From: Amycolatopsis deserti
GTDB taxonomy: Bacteria; Actinomycetota; Actinomycetes; Mycobacteriales; Pseudonocardiaceae
Length of the DNA stretch: 64,000 nucleotides
Reading direction: 5' to 3'
Assembly: GCF_014653945.1 (NCBI RefSeq)
Contig: NZ_BNAU01000007.1
Span: 124,001 to 188,000 of the forward strand
Positions 1 to 10,000 of this stretch are shown here, piece by piece. The first letter of the stretch is position 1. Each line of letters opens with the position of its first letter. The notes under the pieces were generated by a model that worked only from the letters and a program-made list of their open reading frames with translations, was not told where the DNA came from and searched no databases. The translations under genes and the position numbers were made by a program.

Positions 1-1329
1 GCCCTCGACCAGGGCGTCCTTGAGCGCCTGCTCGATGGCCGCGGTCTCCCATGACGGCAACGCCTCCAGCGCCTCGATCGACGCGCGCAGCACGGGTTCG
101 GCGTCCGGCTTGAGGTTCTTGGCGGCCGCGTCCTCCTCGGGCGCGAACTCCTCCTCCGGCACGAACAGGAACCGCACCAGCGGCGCGGCGTCGCCCAGGA
201 CGGTCACCCGCTCCTGCACCAGCGGCGCGATGGTGCGCCACTTGGTCAGCTGTTCGTCCGACGGCTCGGCGGGCAGGACCCCGGCCGCCTGCAGGTAGGG
301 CACCACGCGCTGCGCGAAGTCCTCGGCGTCCAGCGCCCGGACGTGCACGCCGTTGATCGCCTCGGCCTTCTTGACGTCGAAGCGGGCCGGGTTGGCGCTC
401 ACCTTGGAGATCTCGAACGCCCGCACCAGCTCGTCGACGGTGAAGGTGTCCCGGTCGTCGGCGATGGACCAGCCGAGCAGGGCCAGGTAGTTCAGCAGGC
501 CCTCGCGGATGAAGCCGCGGTCGCGGTAGTTGAACAGGTTGGACTGCGGGTCGCGTTTGGACAGTTTGCGGTTGCCCTCGCCCATCACGTACGGCAGGTG
601 GCCGAACTCCGGCGTGAACTCCGCCACGCCGATCCGCTCCAGCGCCCGGTACAGCGCGATCTGGCGGGGTGTGGACGGCAGCAGGTCCTCGCCGCGCAGG
701 ACGTGCGTGATCCGCATCAGCGCGTCGTCGACCGGGTTGGTCAGCGTGTACAGCGGGTCGCCGTTGGCGCGCACCAGGACCGGGTCCGGGATGGAGCCGG
801 CCGGGAAGCTGATCTCGCCGCGCACCAGGTCGTTCCAGGCCAGGTCCTCGTCCGGCATGCGCAGGCGCAGCACCGGGACGCGGCCCTCGGCGCGGTAGGC
901 CTCGCGCTGCTCGGGCGTGAGGTCGCGGTCGAAGTTGTCGTAGCCGAGCTGCGGGTCCTGACCGGCCGCCCGGCGGCGCTCGGCGACCTCCTCGTTGGTG
1001 GAGAACGCCTCGTACAGCTCGCCGGCTTCGAGCAGGCGGCGCGCGATGTCGGCGTAGATGTCGCGGCGCTCGCTCTGCCGGTACGGGCCGTACTCGCCGC
1101 CGGCGTCGGGACCCTCGTCCCAGTCCAGACCGAGCCAGCGCAGCGCCTCCAGCAGTTGCTGGTAGGACTCCTCGCTGTCGCGGGCGGCGTCGGTGTCCTC
1201 GATGCGGAACACCAGGCTGCCACCGTGGTGCCGGGCGAAGGCCCAGTTGAACAGCGCCGTGCGGATGAGCCCCACGTGCGGGGTTCCGGTGGGCGACGGG
1301 CAGAAGCGGGCGCGGACTGTCTCAGTCAT
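1..1329 (-). CDS. gltX: Glutamyl-tRNA synthetase, C-terminus cut by window edge
   Basis: Charges tRNA with glutamate in the cytoplasm. In bacteria that also carry gatCAB, as here, the enzyme is usually non-discriminating and mischarges tRNA-Gln for later amidation; that role is inferred. The frame opens with ATG at 1329 ([15 protein letters not shown]) and stays open to base 1, giving about 443 codons of a family usually near 490. Class I signatures are visible: HVGL (HIGH motif) at residues 18-21 and KLSKR (KMSKS motif) near residue 254. A TAGGCT box ends 9 bases before the ATG with no clear Shine-Dalgarno, so the mRNA may be almost leaderless. The stop codon lies outside the window. Confidence 0.97.
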   Translation of the reverse strand, partial: MTETVRARFCPSPTGTPHVGLIRTALFNWAFARHHGGSLVFRIEDTDAARDSEESYQQLLEALRWLGLDWDEGPDAGGEYGPYRQSERRDIYADIARRLLEAGELYEAFSTNEEVAERRRAAGQDPQLGYDNFDRDLTPEQREAYRAEGRVPVLRLRMPDEDLAWNDLVRGEISFPAGSIPDPVLVRANGDPLYTLTNPVDDALMRITHVLRGEDLLPSTPRQIALYRALERIGVAEFTPEFGHLPYVMGEGNRKLSKRDPQSNLFNYRDRGFIREGLLNYLALLGWSIADDRDTFTVDELVRAFEISKVSANPARFDVKKAEAINGVHVRALDAEDFAQRVVPYLQAAGVLPAEPSDEQLTKWRTIAPLVQERVTVLGDAAPLVRFLFVPEEEFAPEEDAAAKNLKPDAEPVLRASIEALEALPSWETAAIEQALKDALVEG

Positions 1330-1419
1330 AACCCGTTCAGCCTATCCCGCTTGACCAGGCGTTCGGAGAGCGCCATGCTGGTCTTATTCAACACAGGATG
1401 AATTAAGGGGATGGTGGCC

Positions 1420-2637
1420 ATGAGCGAGCGCACGACCTGCCTCGTCGCCGGTGGCGGACCGGCCGGAATGGTGCTCGGGCTGCTGCTCGCGCGGGCCGGG
1501 GTCGAGGTGACGGTGCTGGAGAAGCACGCGGACTTCCTGCGGGACTTCCGGGGCGACACGGTGCACCCGTCGACGCTGACGCTGCTGGACGAGATGGGCC
1601 TGGGTGAGCGGTTCGCCAAGCTGCCGCAGAGCAGGCTGGACACGGTGTCGCTGCCGGGGCCGCCCGCGCTGACGATCGCGGATTTCCGCGAGCTGAAGGT
1701 CGCGCACCCGTACGTGGCGATGGTTCCGCAGTGGGACCTGCTGGACCTCCTGGCCGAGGCGGGCCGGGCCGAGCCGGCGTTCCACCTGCGGATGAACACC
1801 GAGGTGACGTCGCTGATCTCGGAGGGGGGCCGGGTCGCCGGGGTGCGGTACCGGACGGCGGACGGGACGACGGGTGAGATCCGGGCGGATCTGACCGTGG
1901 GGTGCGACGGGCGCTGGTCGGTGGTGCGGCGGGAGGCCGGGCTGCGGCCGCGGGAGTTCCCGGTGCCGATCGACACGTGGTGGTTCCGGCTGCCGCGGAA
2001 GGGGGACGAGAAGGCGGAGCTGACGCCGGGGATGCGCGACGGGCACTTCGCGGTGGTCATCCCGCGGGAGGACTACTTCCAGATCGCCTACCTCGCGGCG
2101 AAGGGGCTCGACGGGCGGCTGCGGGCGGAGGGGGTGGCGGCGTTCCGCGACCGGATCCGCGGGGCGCTGCCGCCGCTGGCGGACCGGGTGGACGCGATCA
2201 CGTCGATGGACGACGTGAAGCACCTGGACGTGCGGCTCAACCTGCTGCCGCGCTGGCACCGCGAGGGCGTGTTGTGCATCGGGGACGCGGCGCACGCGAT
2301 GTCGCCGGTCGGGGGCGTGGGGATCAACCTGGCCGTGCAGGACGCGGTCGCCACGGCCCGGTTGCTGGTGGAACCGTTGCGGCGGGGGCGGATCAGCGGG
2401 CGGGAGCTGGGCCGCGTCCGGCGGCGCCGCCTGCTGCCGACGCTGGTGGTGCAGGGGATCCAGCGGATGATGCACCGGGCGGTGATCCGGCCGGTGATCG
2501 AGGGACGGCGGAACGGCCCGCCGCGCCCCCTGGTGGCGGTGATGAACGCGATACCGGCGGCGCGGCGGATCCCCGCGTACGTCATCGGGGTGGGCCTGCT
2601 GCCGGAACACGCACCGAAGTGGGCACGGCGGGGTTGA
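1420..2637 (+). CDS. FAD-dependent aromatic-ring-type monooxygenase (PHBH fold)
   Basis: A 405-residue flavoprotein of the p-hydroxybenzoate hydroxylase family. The N-terminus has the FAD dinucleotide-binding GGGPAG at residues 11-16, the second flavin motif GCDGRWS lies near residue 160, and the GDAAHAMSPVGGVG motif that contacts the flavin ribityl chain lies near residue 287. Such enzymes hydroxylate or epoxidise small aromatic or polyketide substrates with NAD(P)H and O2; the substrate here cannot be read from sequence. The start at 1420 is preferred over the in-frame ATG at 1411 because AAGGGG at 1405-1410 is well spaced only for 1420. It diverges from gltX and converges on the FAH-family gene. 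Confidence 0.88.
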   Translation: MSERTTCLVAGGGPAGMVLGLLLARAGVEVTVLEKHADFLRDFRGDTVHPSTLTLLDEMGLGERFAKLPQSRLDTVSLPGPPALTIADFRELKVAHPYVAMVPQWDLLDLLAEAGRAEPAFHLRMNTEVTSLISEGGRVAGVRYRTADGTTGEIRADLTVGCDGRWSVVRREAGLRPREFPVPIDTWWFRLPRKGDEKAELTPGMRDGHFAVVIPREDYFQIAYLAAKGLDGRLRAEGVAAFRDRIRGALPPLADRVDAITSMDDVKHLDVRLNLLPRWHREGVLCIGDAAHAMSPVGGVGINLAVQDAVATARLLVEPLRRGRISGRELGRVRRRRLLPTLVVQGIQRMMHRAVIRPVIEGRRNGPPRPLVAVMNAIPAARRIPAYVIGVGLLPEHAPKWARRG

Positions 2638-2661
2638 TCAGGGAGGCGCGAACCGGCGGCG

Positions 2662-3420
2662 TCAGGCGTTCTGCACTGGATTGGTCAGCGTCCCGATGCC
2701 CTCGATCGTGATCGACACCGTCTGCCCGTCCGTGATCTGTCCGACGCCGGCCGGCGTGCCGGTCAGGATGACGTCCCCGGGCAGCAGCGTCATCACGCCG
2801 GACACGAACTCCACCAGCTCCGGGATCTTGTGGATCAGCAGCGAAGTCCGCGAGTCCTGCTTCAGCTCGCCGTCGACCTCGGTGCGGATCGCCAGGTCGG
2901 ACGCGTCCACGGCGGTCTCGATCCACGGGCCGAGCGGGCAGAACGTGTCGAAGCCCTTCGCGCGGCCCCACTGGCCGTCCGACTTCTGCAGGTCCCTCGC
3001 GCTGACGTCGTTGGCGATCGTGTAGCCGAGGATCGCCGCCGGGGCCTGGGCGGCCTTCACGTTGCGGATCGGCTGGCCGATGACCACGGCCAGCTCACCC
3101 TCGAAGTCCACCCGCTGCGACGCGGCGGGCAGCTTGATGGCGGCGTTCGGGCCGATCACGCTGGTCGACGGCTTGAGGAACATCATCGGCGACTCCGGCA
3201 CCTCGTTGCCGAACTCGGCCGCGTGCTCGGCGTAGTTCCGGCCGATCGCGATCACCTTCGACGGCAGGATCGGCGCGAGGAGCCGCACGTCGGCCAGCGA
3301 GAACCGCTTGCCCGTGTAGTTCGGCTGTCCGAAGGGGTGGTCGGCGATTTCCAGGAGCTCGTCGCCGTCGACGGAAGCGAAGGCGACCCCACCGGCATGA
3401 GCAACTCGAGCTAGACGCAC
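2662..3420 (-). CDS. Fumarylacetoacetate hydrolase family protein
   Basis: 252 residues with the FAH fold. The metal-binding and catalytic pattern is present: VDFEGELAVVIG near residue 106 and the NDVSARDLQ segment near residue 137. Members hydrolyse C-C bonds of acylpyruvates, decarboxylate oxaloacetate, or hydrate/isomerise 2-oxo-alkenoates; the exact reaction is not decidable. In mycobacteria the gene next to gltX (Rv2993c, from memory) is of the same family, so this is part of a conserved core block. The ATG at 3420 is followed by MRLARVAHAGG, and the C-terminus ends with a normal glycine-rich FAH tail. It faces the monooxygenase tail to tail with only 24 bases between them. Confidence 0.9.
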   Translation of the reverse strand: MRLARVAHAGGVAFASVDGDELLEIADHPFGQPNYTGKRFSLADVRLLAPILPSKVIAIGRNYAEHAAEFGNEVPESPMMFLKPSTSVIGPNAAIKLPAASQRVDFEGELAVVIGQPIRNVKAAQAPAAILGYTIANDVSARDLQKSDGQWGRAKGFDTFCPLGPWIETAVDASDLAIRTEVDGELKQDSRTSLLIHKIPELVEFVSGVMTLLPGDVILTGTPAGVGQITDGQTVSITIEGIGTLTNPVQNA

Positions 3421-3473
3421 ATCCCAAGCCTAGCCAGCCGCCCCCGCCCGGGCACGGCGGCCTGGGGAACCGC

Positions 3474-3479
3474 CATGAT
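3474..3479 (+). promoter_or_regulatory. -10 box CATGAT for a probable leaderless GNAT mRNA
   Basis: CATGAT ends six bases before the GTG at 3486, which puts the expected transcription start on the start codon. No Shine-Dalgarno precedes the GTG. The same box sequence serves the cimA leader at 5719-5724. Confidence 0.45.
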
Positions 3480-3485
3480 CGTGGC

Positions 3486-3908
3486 GTGAACGACCTCCTC
3501 GTCGCCGAAGAACCCGGCCCGGGCGCCGCCGAGCTGCTGGCGCTGTACGACTCGGTGGGCTGGTCGGCCTACACCCGGGATCCCGAACTCCTGCGCGCCG
3601 CGATCGCCGGCTCGTCCTATGTGGTCACCGCGCGCCGCGCCGGGCGCCTGGTCGGGCTGGCCCGCGCCCTGTCCGACGACGCGACGATCTGCTACCTGCA
3701 GGACGTGCTGGTGCACCCGGCGGAGCAACGCCGCGGCGTCGGAGCGCTCCTCGTGCGGGCCGTGCTCGACCGCTACGCCGCGGTCCGGCAGAAGGTGCTG
3801 CTGACCGACGACGAACCGGCCCAGCGCGCGTTCTACGAATCCCTCGGGTACGCCGAGATCCGCGACTACGGGCCGGGCACGCTCCGCTCGTTCGTCCGGT
3901 TCGACTGA
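3486..3908 (+). CDS. GNAT-family N-acetyltransferase
   Basis: 140 residues, a single acetyltransferase domain. The acetyl-CoA pyrophosphate-binding motif A is visible as VHPAEQRRGVGALLVRAVL in the middle of the protein, and the C-terminal ALxFYxSLGY pattern appears as QRAFYESLGYAEI. The acceptor is unknown; proteins of this size modify small amines or protein termini. The GTG start at 3486 has no Shine-Dalgarno but a -10 box immediately upstream. It stands alone between the FAH gene (divergent) and cimA (convergent). Confidence 0.85.
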   Translation: MNDLLVAEEPGPGAAELLALYDSVGWSAYTRDPELLRAAIAGSSYVVTARRAGRLVGLARALSDDATICYLQDVLVHPAEQRRGVGALLVRAVLDRYAAVRQKVLLTDDEPAQRAFYESLGYAEIRDYGPGTLRSFVRFD

Positions 3909-3971
3909 ACGCCGCCCGCGGTGGGCCACCGGCGCGGGGCCGTGTCCCGTCGGCGGCTCCCGCGCCCGCCG

Positions 3972-5579
3972 CTATCCGCGCAGGCTCTTGTGCACCAAGG
4001 CGTCGCAGAGGGCGAGCCAGCTCGCCTCCACGATGCTGCCGTGCACGCCCACCGTCGTCCACTCCTGGTCGCCGTCGCTGGACTTCAGCAGTACCCGGGT
4101 GACCGCGTCGCTGCCCGGGTGGCTGGGCAGGATGCGCACCTTGTAGTCGGCCAGCTCGACACTGTCCAACCAGGACAGGAACGGGGACAGCGCCTTCCGC
4201 AGCGCCTCGTCCAGCGCGTGCACCGGGCCGTTGCCCTCGGCGGTGGCGATCACCCGCTCCCCCGCCACGTGCACCTTCACCGTCGCCTCCGAGATCACCT
4301 CGCCGTCGCCGCGGTGGTCCAGCACCACGCGGTAGGACTCGAGCGTGAACGGCGGCTCGACCGGGCCGTCGACCTCCTTGCGCAGCAGCAGTTCCAGCGA
4401 CGCGTCGGCGGCCTCGAACGACCAGCCCCCGGCCTCCAGCTCCTTCACCTTCGTCACCACGCTCGTGACCGCGTCCGGCCGGCCGGCAAGGTCCACCCCG
4501 AGCTCACGTCCCTTGAGCTCCAGGCTGGCCCTGCCGGCCATCTCGGTGACCAGGACCCGCATGTCGTTGCCGACGGAAGACGGATCGATGTGGTTGTACA
4601 ACAACGGATCCACCTTGATCGCGCTCGCGTGCAGCCCCGCCTTGTGGGCGAAGGCCGACGACCCGACGTAGGCCTGGTGGGTGTCGGGGGCGATGTTCGC
4701 GATTTCGGCAAGGGCATGGGAGACGCGGGTCAGCTCGGCCGCGGCCCCGGTCGGGAGCACGTCCATGCCGAGCTTGGCCACGAGGTTTCCCGTCACGGCG
4801 AACAGGTCGGCGTTGCCGGCCCGCTCCCCGTACCCATTCGCGGTGCACTGCACGTGCGTCGCGCCGGCCTGGACCGCCGCGATGCTGTTGGCCACGGCGC
4901 AGGACGTGTCGTCCTGGCAGTGGATGCCGAGCCGGAACCCGGTGCGCGCGGCGACTTCCCGCACGGTGTCGGCGATCCCGAGCGGCAGCTGGCCGCCGTT
5001 GGTGTCGCACAGCACGACGACGTCGGCGCCCGCGGTGTAGCCGGCCTCCAGCACGCGCAGGGCGGTGTCCGGGTCGAACGCGTAGCCGTCGAAGAAGTGC
5101 TCGGCGTCGAGGAAGACGCGACGGCCCTCCCCCACCAGGAACGACACCGTGTCGGCCACCATCGCGCAGGCCTCGTCGACGTCGACGCGCAGCGCGCGCT
5201 CGATGTGCCGCCGGTCGGACTTCGCCACCAGCGTCACCACCGGCGCCCGCGAATCGAGCAGGGCCCGCACCTGGGCGTCCTCCGATGCCTTCGTGCCGGC
5301 CTTGCGGGTCGATCCGAACGCGACCAGCGCCGCGTGCTTGAGGATCAACTCCCCGTCCGCGGCGCGGGCGAAGAACTCGGTGTCCTTCGGCAGCGCGCCC
5401 GGCCAGCCGCCCTCGATGAAACCCACACCCAGCTCGTCCAGCAGGCGTGCGACGGCGAGCTTGTCCGCCACCGAATAGGAGATGCCTTCGCGCTGGGCGC
5501 CGTCCCGCAACGTCGTGTCGTACAGGTGGAAGTCGTCACCGAGCGGCAATCCGGCTGGCTCCGTGCGGGTCACGGTCAT
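3972..5579 (-). CDS. cimA: (R)-citramalate synthase
   Basis: Condenses acetyl-CoA with pyruvate to citramalate, the first step of the threonine-independent route to 2-oxobutyrate and isoleucine. About 535 residues. It has the DRE-TIM signature DTTLRDGAQREG at residues 21-32, the metal-binding HCQDDTSCAVANS segment, and a C-terminal LeuA-type allosteric domain. The DTTLRDGAQ opening and 500-plus length fit the CimA branch rather than LeuA or homocitrate synthase. The three consecutive Ile codons in its leader peptide (5668-5712) independently point to isoleucine as end product. ATG at 5579 is chosen; an in-frame TTG at 5585 is also possible. leuB, whose product can carry the pathway onward, lies directly upstream. 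Confidence 0.9.
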   Translation of the reverse strand: MTVTRTEPAGLPLGDDFHLYDTTLRDGAQREGISYSVADKLAVARLLDELGVGFIEGGWPGALPKDTEFFARAADGELILKHAALVAFGSTRKAGTKASEDAQVRALLDSRAPVVTLVAKSDRRHIERALRVDVDEACAMVADTVSFLVGEGRRVFLDAEHFFDGYAFDPDTALRVLEAGYTAGADVVVLCDTNGGQLPLGIADTVREVAARTGFRLGIHCQDDTSCAVANSIAAVQAGATHVQCTANGYGERAGNADLFAVTGNLVAKLGMDVLPTGAAAELTRVSHALAEIANIAPDTHQAYVGSSAFAHKAGLHASAIKVDPLLYNHIDPSSVGNDMRVLVTEMAGRASLELKGRELGVDLAGRPDAVTSVVTKVKELEAGGWSFEAADASLELLLRKEVDGPVEPPFTLESYRVVLDHRGDGEVISEATVKVHVAGERVIATAEGNGPVHALDEALRKALSPFLSWLDSVELADYKVRILPSHPGSDAVTRVLLKSSDGDQEWTTVGVHGSIVEASWLALCDALVHKSLRG

Positions 5580-5612
5580 CTCCAATGCGTGGTGGGAGGC
5601 TTCACGGGCAAC

Positions 5613-5640
5613 AAAAAAACCTCCCGCGGATGCGAGAGGT
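5613..5640 (-). terminator. Intrinsic terminator in the cimA leader (attenuator)
   Basis: On the minus strand ACCTCTCGC (5640-5632) pairs with GCGGGAGGT (5627-5619) around an ATCC loop, giving a 9-bp stem with one G-T wobble. Seven T residues follow at 5619-5613. It lies between the leader peptide and cimA, 34 bases before the ATG, so it must be read through for cimA to be expressed. That placement is the signature of an attenuator rather than a gene-end terminator. Confidence 0.8.
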
Positions 5641-5642
5641 CT

Positions 5643-5680
5643 GCGCGCCAGGTGTCCGATGCGGACACTACCCGGCGCGC
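5643..5680 (-). promoter_or_regulatory. Leader stem-loop overlapping the end of the cimA leader peptide
   Basis: GCGCGCC at 5680-5674, inside the last leader codons, pairs with GGCGCGC at 5649-5643. GTGTCCG (5668-5662) and CGGACAC (5658-5652) form an inner hairpin beginning at the leader stop codon. The structure ends two bases before the terminator. A ribosome finishing the leader would cover its left arm, so it is a candidate pause or control stem; the switch mechanism itself is inferred. Confidence 0.6.
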
Positions 5681-5712
5681 CTGCCGATAATGATCACGGC
5701 GAAAGAAGCCAT
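5668..5712 (-). CDS. Isoleucine-rich leader peptide of the cimA attenuator
   Basis: A 14-residue open frame, MASFAVIIIGRRAG, ending in TAG at 5670-5668. Residues 6-9 are Val-Ile-Ile-Ile. There is no Shine-Dalgarno; the CATGAT -10 box ends six bases before the ATG, so the transcript probably begins at the A of ATG and is translated leaderless. It is followed by a stem-loop and an intrinsic terminator before cimA. A ribosome short of Ile-tRNA would stall inside the Ile run and could let transcription through. The frame is short, so the case rests on the arrangement as a whole. Confidence 0.75.
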   Translation of the reverse strand: MASFAVIIIGRRAG

Positions 5713-5718
5713 GAGCGC

Positions 5719-5748
5719 ATCATGCCACAACGGTGCGTGAAAGGGCAA
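5719..5748 (-). promoter_or_regulatory. Promoter of the cimA leader/attenuator transcript
   Basis: TTGCCC at 5748-5743 and CATGAT at 5724-5719 are separated by 18 bases. The start point expected 6-7 bases downstream coincides with the leader-peptide ATG at 5712. Confidence 0.55.
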
Positions 5749-5756
5749 CGAACGCG

Positions 5757-5792
5757 GCGGAGGCCACCCCCGGGATCGGGGATGGCCTCCGC
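5757..5792 (-). terminator. Hairpin downstream of leuB
   Basis: GCGGAGGCCA (5757-5766) and TGGCCTCCGC (5783-5792) form a perfect 10-bp stem closed by a C-rich/G-rich loop. It sits between the leuB stop and the cimA promoter. There is no T-run, which is common for actinobacterial terminators. It would separate leuB transcription from cimA. Confidence 0.6.
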
Positions 5793-5807
5793 GGCGGGAC
5801 GAAACGA

Positions 5808-6851
5808 TCAGGCGACGGGTCGCGTGTTCGACGAGACCAGGGCGGCCAGGCGGTCGCCGATCGCCTGGGTGGTGCCCGGGTTGGCCTGGTCGCGCGTGGC
5901 CAGGTCGAACGCGACGGACGCCTCGATGCGGCGGGCCGCCTCGCGCTGGCCCAGGTGGTCCAGCAGCAGCGACACCGACAGCACGGCGGCGGTCGGGTCG
6001 GCGATGCCCTGCCCGGCGATGTCCGGCGCGCTGCCGTGCACCGGCTCGAACATGCTCGGGTTGCGGCGCGTGATGTCCAGGTTCCCGCTGGCGGCGAGGC
6101 CGATGCCGCCGGTGACCGCGGCCGCCAGGTCGGTGATGATGTCGCCGAACAGGTTGTCGGTGACGATCACGTCGAAGCGGCCCGGGTCGGTGACCATGTG
6201 GATCGTGGCGGCGTCGACGTGCGAGTAGGAGACCGTGACCTCCGGGTGCTCGAGCGACACCTCCTCGACGATCCGCGACCACAGCGACCCGGCGTGCAGC
6301 AGCACGTTGGTCTTGTGCACCAGCGTGAGGTGCTTGCGCGGCCGCTCCTCGGCCCGCTTGAACGCGTCCGACACCACACGGCGGATGCCGAACGCGGTGT
6401 TGACGCTCACCTCGGTGGCGATCTCGTGCTCGGTGTCCTTGCGCAGCAGGCCGCCGTTGCCCGCGTACGGGCCCTCGGTGCCCTCCCGCACGACCACCAT
6501 GTCGATCTCGGCGTTCGGGTCGCCCAGCGGGCCGCGCACGCCCGGGTACAGCTTGGCCGGGCGCAGGTTCACGTGGTGGTCCAGCTCGAACCGCAGGCGC
6601 AGCAGCAGGCCCCGCTCCAGGATCCCGCTGGGCACGGTCGGGTCGCCGACCGCGCCCAGCAGGATCGCGTCGTGCTGCCGGAGCTCGCCCAGAACCGACT
6701 CGGGGAGCAGTTCGCCGGTGGCGTGCCAGCGGGCCGCGCCGAGGTCGTAGTTCGTGTACTCCACTGTCGGAGCGACCTCGCCGAGTACCTTCAGGGCCTC
6801 GGTGATCACTTCGGGTCCGATCCCATCACCTGGGATCACCGCCAGCCGCAT
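5808..6851 (-). CDS. leuB: 3-isopropylmalate dehydrogenase
   Basis: Oxidatively decarboxylates 3-isopropylmalate to 2-oxoisocaproate in leucine synthesis. The same enzyme class can act on 3-methylmalate in the citramalate route, which makes the adjoining cimA meaningful. 347 residues, normal length. GDGIGPE sits at residues 8-14; the substrate and metal segment [14 protein letters not shown] and the NAD-binding [12 protein letters not shown] are intact. ATG at 6851 has a strong GGAGG seven bases upstream. Its 3' end is followed by the hairpin at 5757-5792, so it is probably its own transcript. Confidence 0.95.
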   Translation of the reverse strand: MRLAVIPGDGIGPEVITEALKVLGEVAPTVEYTNYDLGAARWHATGELLPESVLGELRQHDAILLGAVGDPTVPSGILERGLLLRLRFELDHHVNLRPAKLYPGVRGPLGDPNAEIDMVVVREGTEGPYAGNGGLLRKDTEHEIATEVSVNTAFGIRRVVSDAFKRAEERPRKHLTLVHKTNVLLHAGSLWSRIVEEVSLEHPEVTVSYSHVDAATIHMVTDPGRFDVIVTDNLFGDIITDLAAAVTGGIGLAASGNLDITRRNPSMFEPVHGSAPDIAGQGIADPTAAVLSVSLLLDHLGQREAARRIEASVAFDLATRDQANPGTTQAIGDRLAALVSSNTRPVA

Positions 6852-7017
6852 CAGACACCTCCGTCGATCAGGGCCAGGGCGCTCGTTCGCGCCCGTTTGC
6901 CCACATACTCCAGCGACGGCAGGTTACCGGCTGTCGCCAATGAGCCGAAGCGGCACCACCCTTATGACGGAATCTCCCGACAAGTGAGACACCCGGACGG
7001 TGGATTCACCCCGGTCG

Positions 7018-10000
7018 TCAGCCCAGCGACCCCCCGTTCACCCGGATCACGCTCACCCGGTTGCCGTTGCCGTTGTGGTGCTTCAGCGCGAGCAGCCCGA
7101 GCACGGTGTCGGTCGACGCCGGGTTGCGGGTGACGACCAGCGCGGTGCCCGGCTTCGCCGAGTAGCTCAGCGCGGTGCCGACGGCGCCGGAGACCGAGTA
7201 GCCCGGCGCGAGCGCGTCGAACGTCATCGGCGTGCCGATGGCGTCGATGAGGCCGTTCTCGCTGCTGGGCGCCACGTAGTAGCCGGTGGTGCCGACGGTG
7301 TAGCTGATCTTGTGCGAGGCCGCGTTCGGATCGATGCCCAGCGCCGCGATGCTGACCGGCAGCAGCACGACGTTGGTGTCGAACACGTTGGTGTCCACGT
7401 CACCGAGCTGCCCGTTGACCGCCTGGATGTCCACGCTCGGGAAACCCTCGGCGTTCAGGTCGACGGTGTTGACCAGCCAGACGTCGGTGCCGCTGGCCTT
7501 GGTGACGTAGGACTCGAAGTCCGGCACCCCGTCGCCGGTGGTGTCGATGTCGACGAACGGGATCGTGTTGCTGCCCAGGTTCGCCCAGTTGCCCCAGGTC
7601 GAGATCCCGAAGGCGAGCAGCGCCTGGTCGGCGTGGCCCTCCTGCCGAGCCTGCGCGATGGTCGACGCGGCGCCGACGTACTGCAGGTCACCGCCCTTGG
7701 CCGTCTCGTTGATCGTGCAGCCGTCGGTCAGCCGGCCACGGCACTCGGGCAGCCGCGGCGAGGAGCCCTGCAGCTCCAGGACGCTGATCAACGACTCGTA
7801 GCGCTGGCTGGCGGTGCCCTGGTCGACCCCGCGGCCGGTGAGCGTGAACCGCGCGGTGTCACCGGTGAAGTTCAGCGACCGCGGGGTGTCGATGGCCGAC
7901 ACCGGCTTCGGCGCCGCGTAGACCGGCACGCGCAGCGACGGGGTGTTGCCGCCGGGCGGCGGGCTGAGCACGACCCGGCCGGAGGCGTCGGCGACGAACT
8001 GGCGGGCCATCCCGGCCTGTTCGGTCGCGACGGTCGGGTCGATGACCTTGCGCAGCGCGGTCGGGTCGGTGATCCGCAGGGTGACGCGAACCGAGGCGGT
8101 GCCCCGCGGCGGGACCGTCACCGAGCGGTCCGACAGCTGGTACTGCACGCCGGGCAGGTTGGTGATGCCCTCGTAGGCCACGTTGTAGCGGGCCCAGTTG
8201 CTGCCCTTGTTGACCACCTGGATGGTCTTGGTGAGCGTGACCGGCCGGTCCACCTCGACGGTGCCGAAGGTCACGCTGACCGCGCCCCGGTCGTCCCGCG
8301 AGTAGGCCAGCACCTGGTCGTTCAGCGCGGCCTGCGCGTCCACCCGTCCGGCGCCGACGCGCTGCGGCGCGTAGGTCTTGCCGTCGGCGACGATGTCGTG
8401 CCCGGCGGTGTTCATCACCAGGGCCTTGATCTCCTCGACGGACCAGTCCGGGTGCGCCTGCCGCAGCAGCGCGGTGATGCCGGCGGTCAACGGCGTGGCC
8501 ATCGACGTGCCGGACAGGACCGTGCGGTTGTTGCCGCTGCCGCGCAGGGCCGAGGAGATCGTGTCACCGGGCGCGGACACGTCCGGTTTGACGGCCGGCC
8601 CGCGCACGCCCCGCGAGGTGAACGAGCTCGGGGTGTCCACGATGGCCGGGTCGTAGGTCTGCAGGCTCGCGCGGCCGGCGCCGTAGAGGCGGACGGTCAG
8701 CGTGCCCGCGTCCAGCGCCGGGCGGATCTGGCTGGTCGCCGAGGCGGTGAACTGGAACATCGGGATGGCCGAGTTGCCCGCGATGCCGGCGGCGAAGTGC
8801 TCCAGGCTGGACGACAGCAGCACACCGGTGGCGCCGGCGGCCTGCGCGTTGTTGGCGCGCGCGGCCGAACCGCAGGCGCGGGTGGCGTCGTTGTCGTCCC
8901 ACTCCAGCCACGCGAACTTGCCCGCGACGGCGGCCTTGTCGGCGTCGGAGTAGGGCGCGCAGCCGTCGGCGTTGGCCGCGGACACCTTCGCCACCGCGGA
9001 CGTGCGGTCGAGGGTGTCGTAGCCGGTGTAGTTCTGGCTGTACTGGCCGCCCTTCGGGCCGGCGATCCCGGCCGGGGCGGTCACGTCCGCCGCGTCGCGC
9101 AAGACCGACACGTCCCGGCTGGACGCCACGGTCAGCGCCTCGGGCGTGTTGCCCGGCGAGCCGCCCACGTCGTAGAGGTCTCCGCCGTTGCCCTCGGCGA
9201 TCACCGACAGGACGTTGTTCGCGGCGAGCTTGCGCACGAACAGCGAGTCCGGGTCGTCCGGCGCGCCGAAGTCGCTGCCCAGCGACAGGTTGACGATGTC
9301 GAGGTGGTCGTCGAAGTCACCGTCGCCGTTGGGGTCCAGCGCCCAGTCCAGGGCCTGCGAGGTGACGTCGGTGGAGCCTTCGCAGCCGAACACCTTGATC
9401 GCGTACAACGCGGCCTTGGGCGCCATGCCCGGGCCGATCTTCATCGCGTTCAGCGAGTCGGCGGTCAGCTTCGAGTAGTCGCCGGTGAAGGTGCTGCCGT
9501 CGGCGTTGACGCCGTACCCGGCGACGGTGCCGGCGACGTGCGTGCCGTGCTCACCACAGGCGATCGGGTTCGGGTCCGGCTTCGGGGTGTCCGCGCCCTC
9601 GGTGCCTGCGTCGTAGTCGTCGCCGACCAGGTCGGTGCCGCCGACCACCTTGGCGTTGGGGAACAGCGGCGTCGGCGCGGTCCGGTCGACCGAGTCGTAG
9701 GCCGCCTTCGTGCCGGGGCCGCCGAAGTCGGCGTGGGTGTAGTCGATGCCGTCGTCGATGACCCCGACCTTGATGCCGTCGCCGAGGCGGCCGGTCTGCT
9801 GCCACGCGGTGAGCGTGTTGGTCAGCTGCGCGGCGCTGTTGTTGCTGCGCGTCTTGGGCACGACCGTGCGGATCGACGCGACGTCGGGCCGGGCGGCCAG
9901 TTCGCGGATCTTCGCGGCGTCGGCGGTCACCACCACACCCGACACCGCGTTCGCGGTCGAGTACAGGACCTCGGTGCCGGCGTCGAGCGACCGCAATTGG

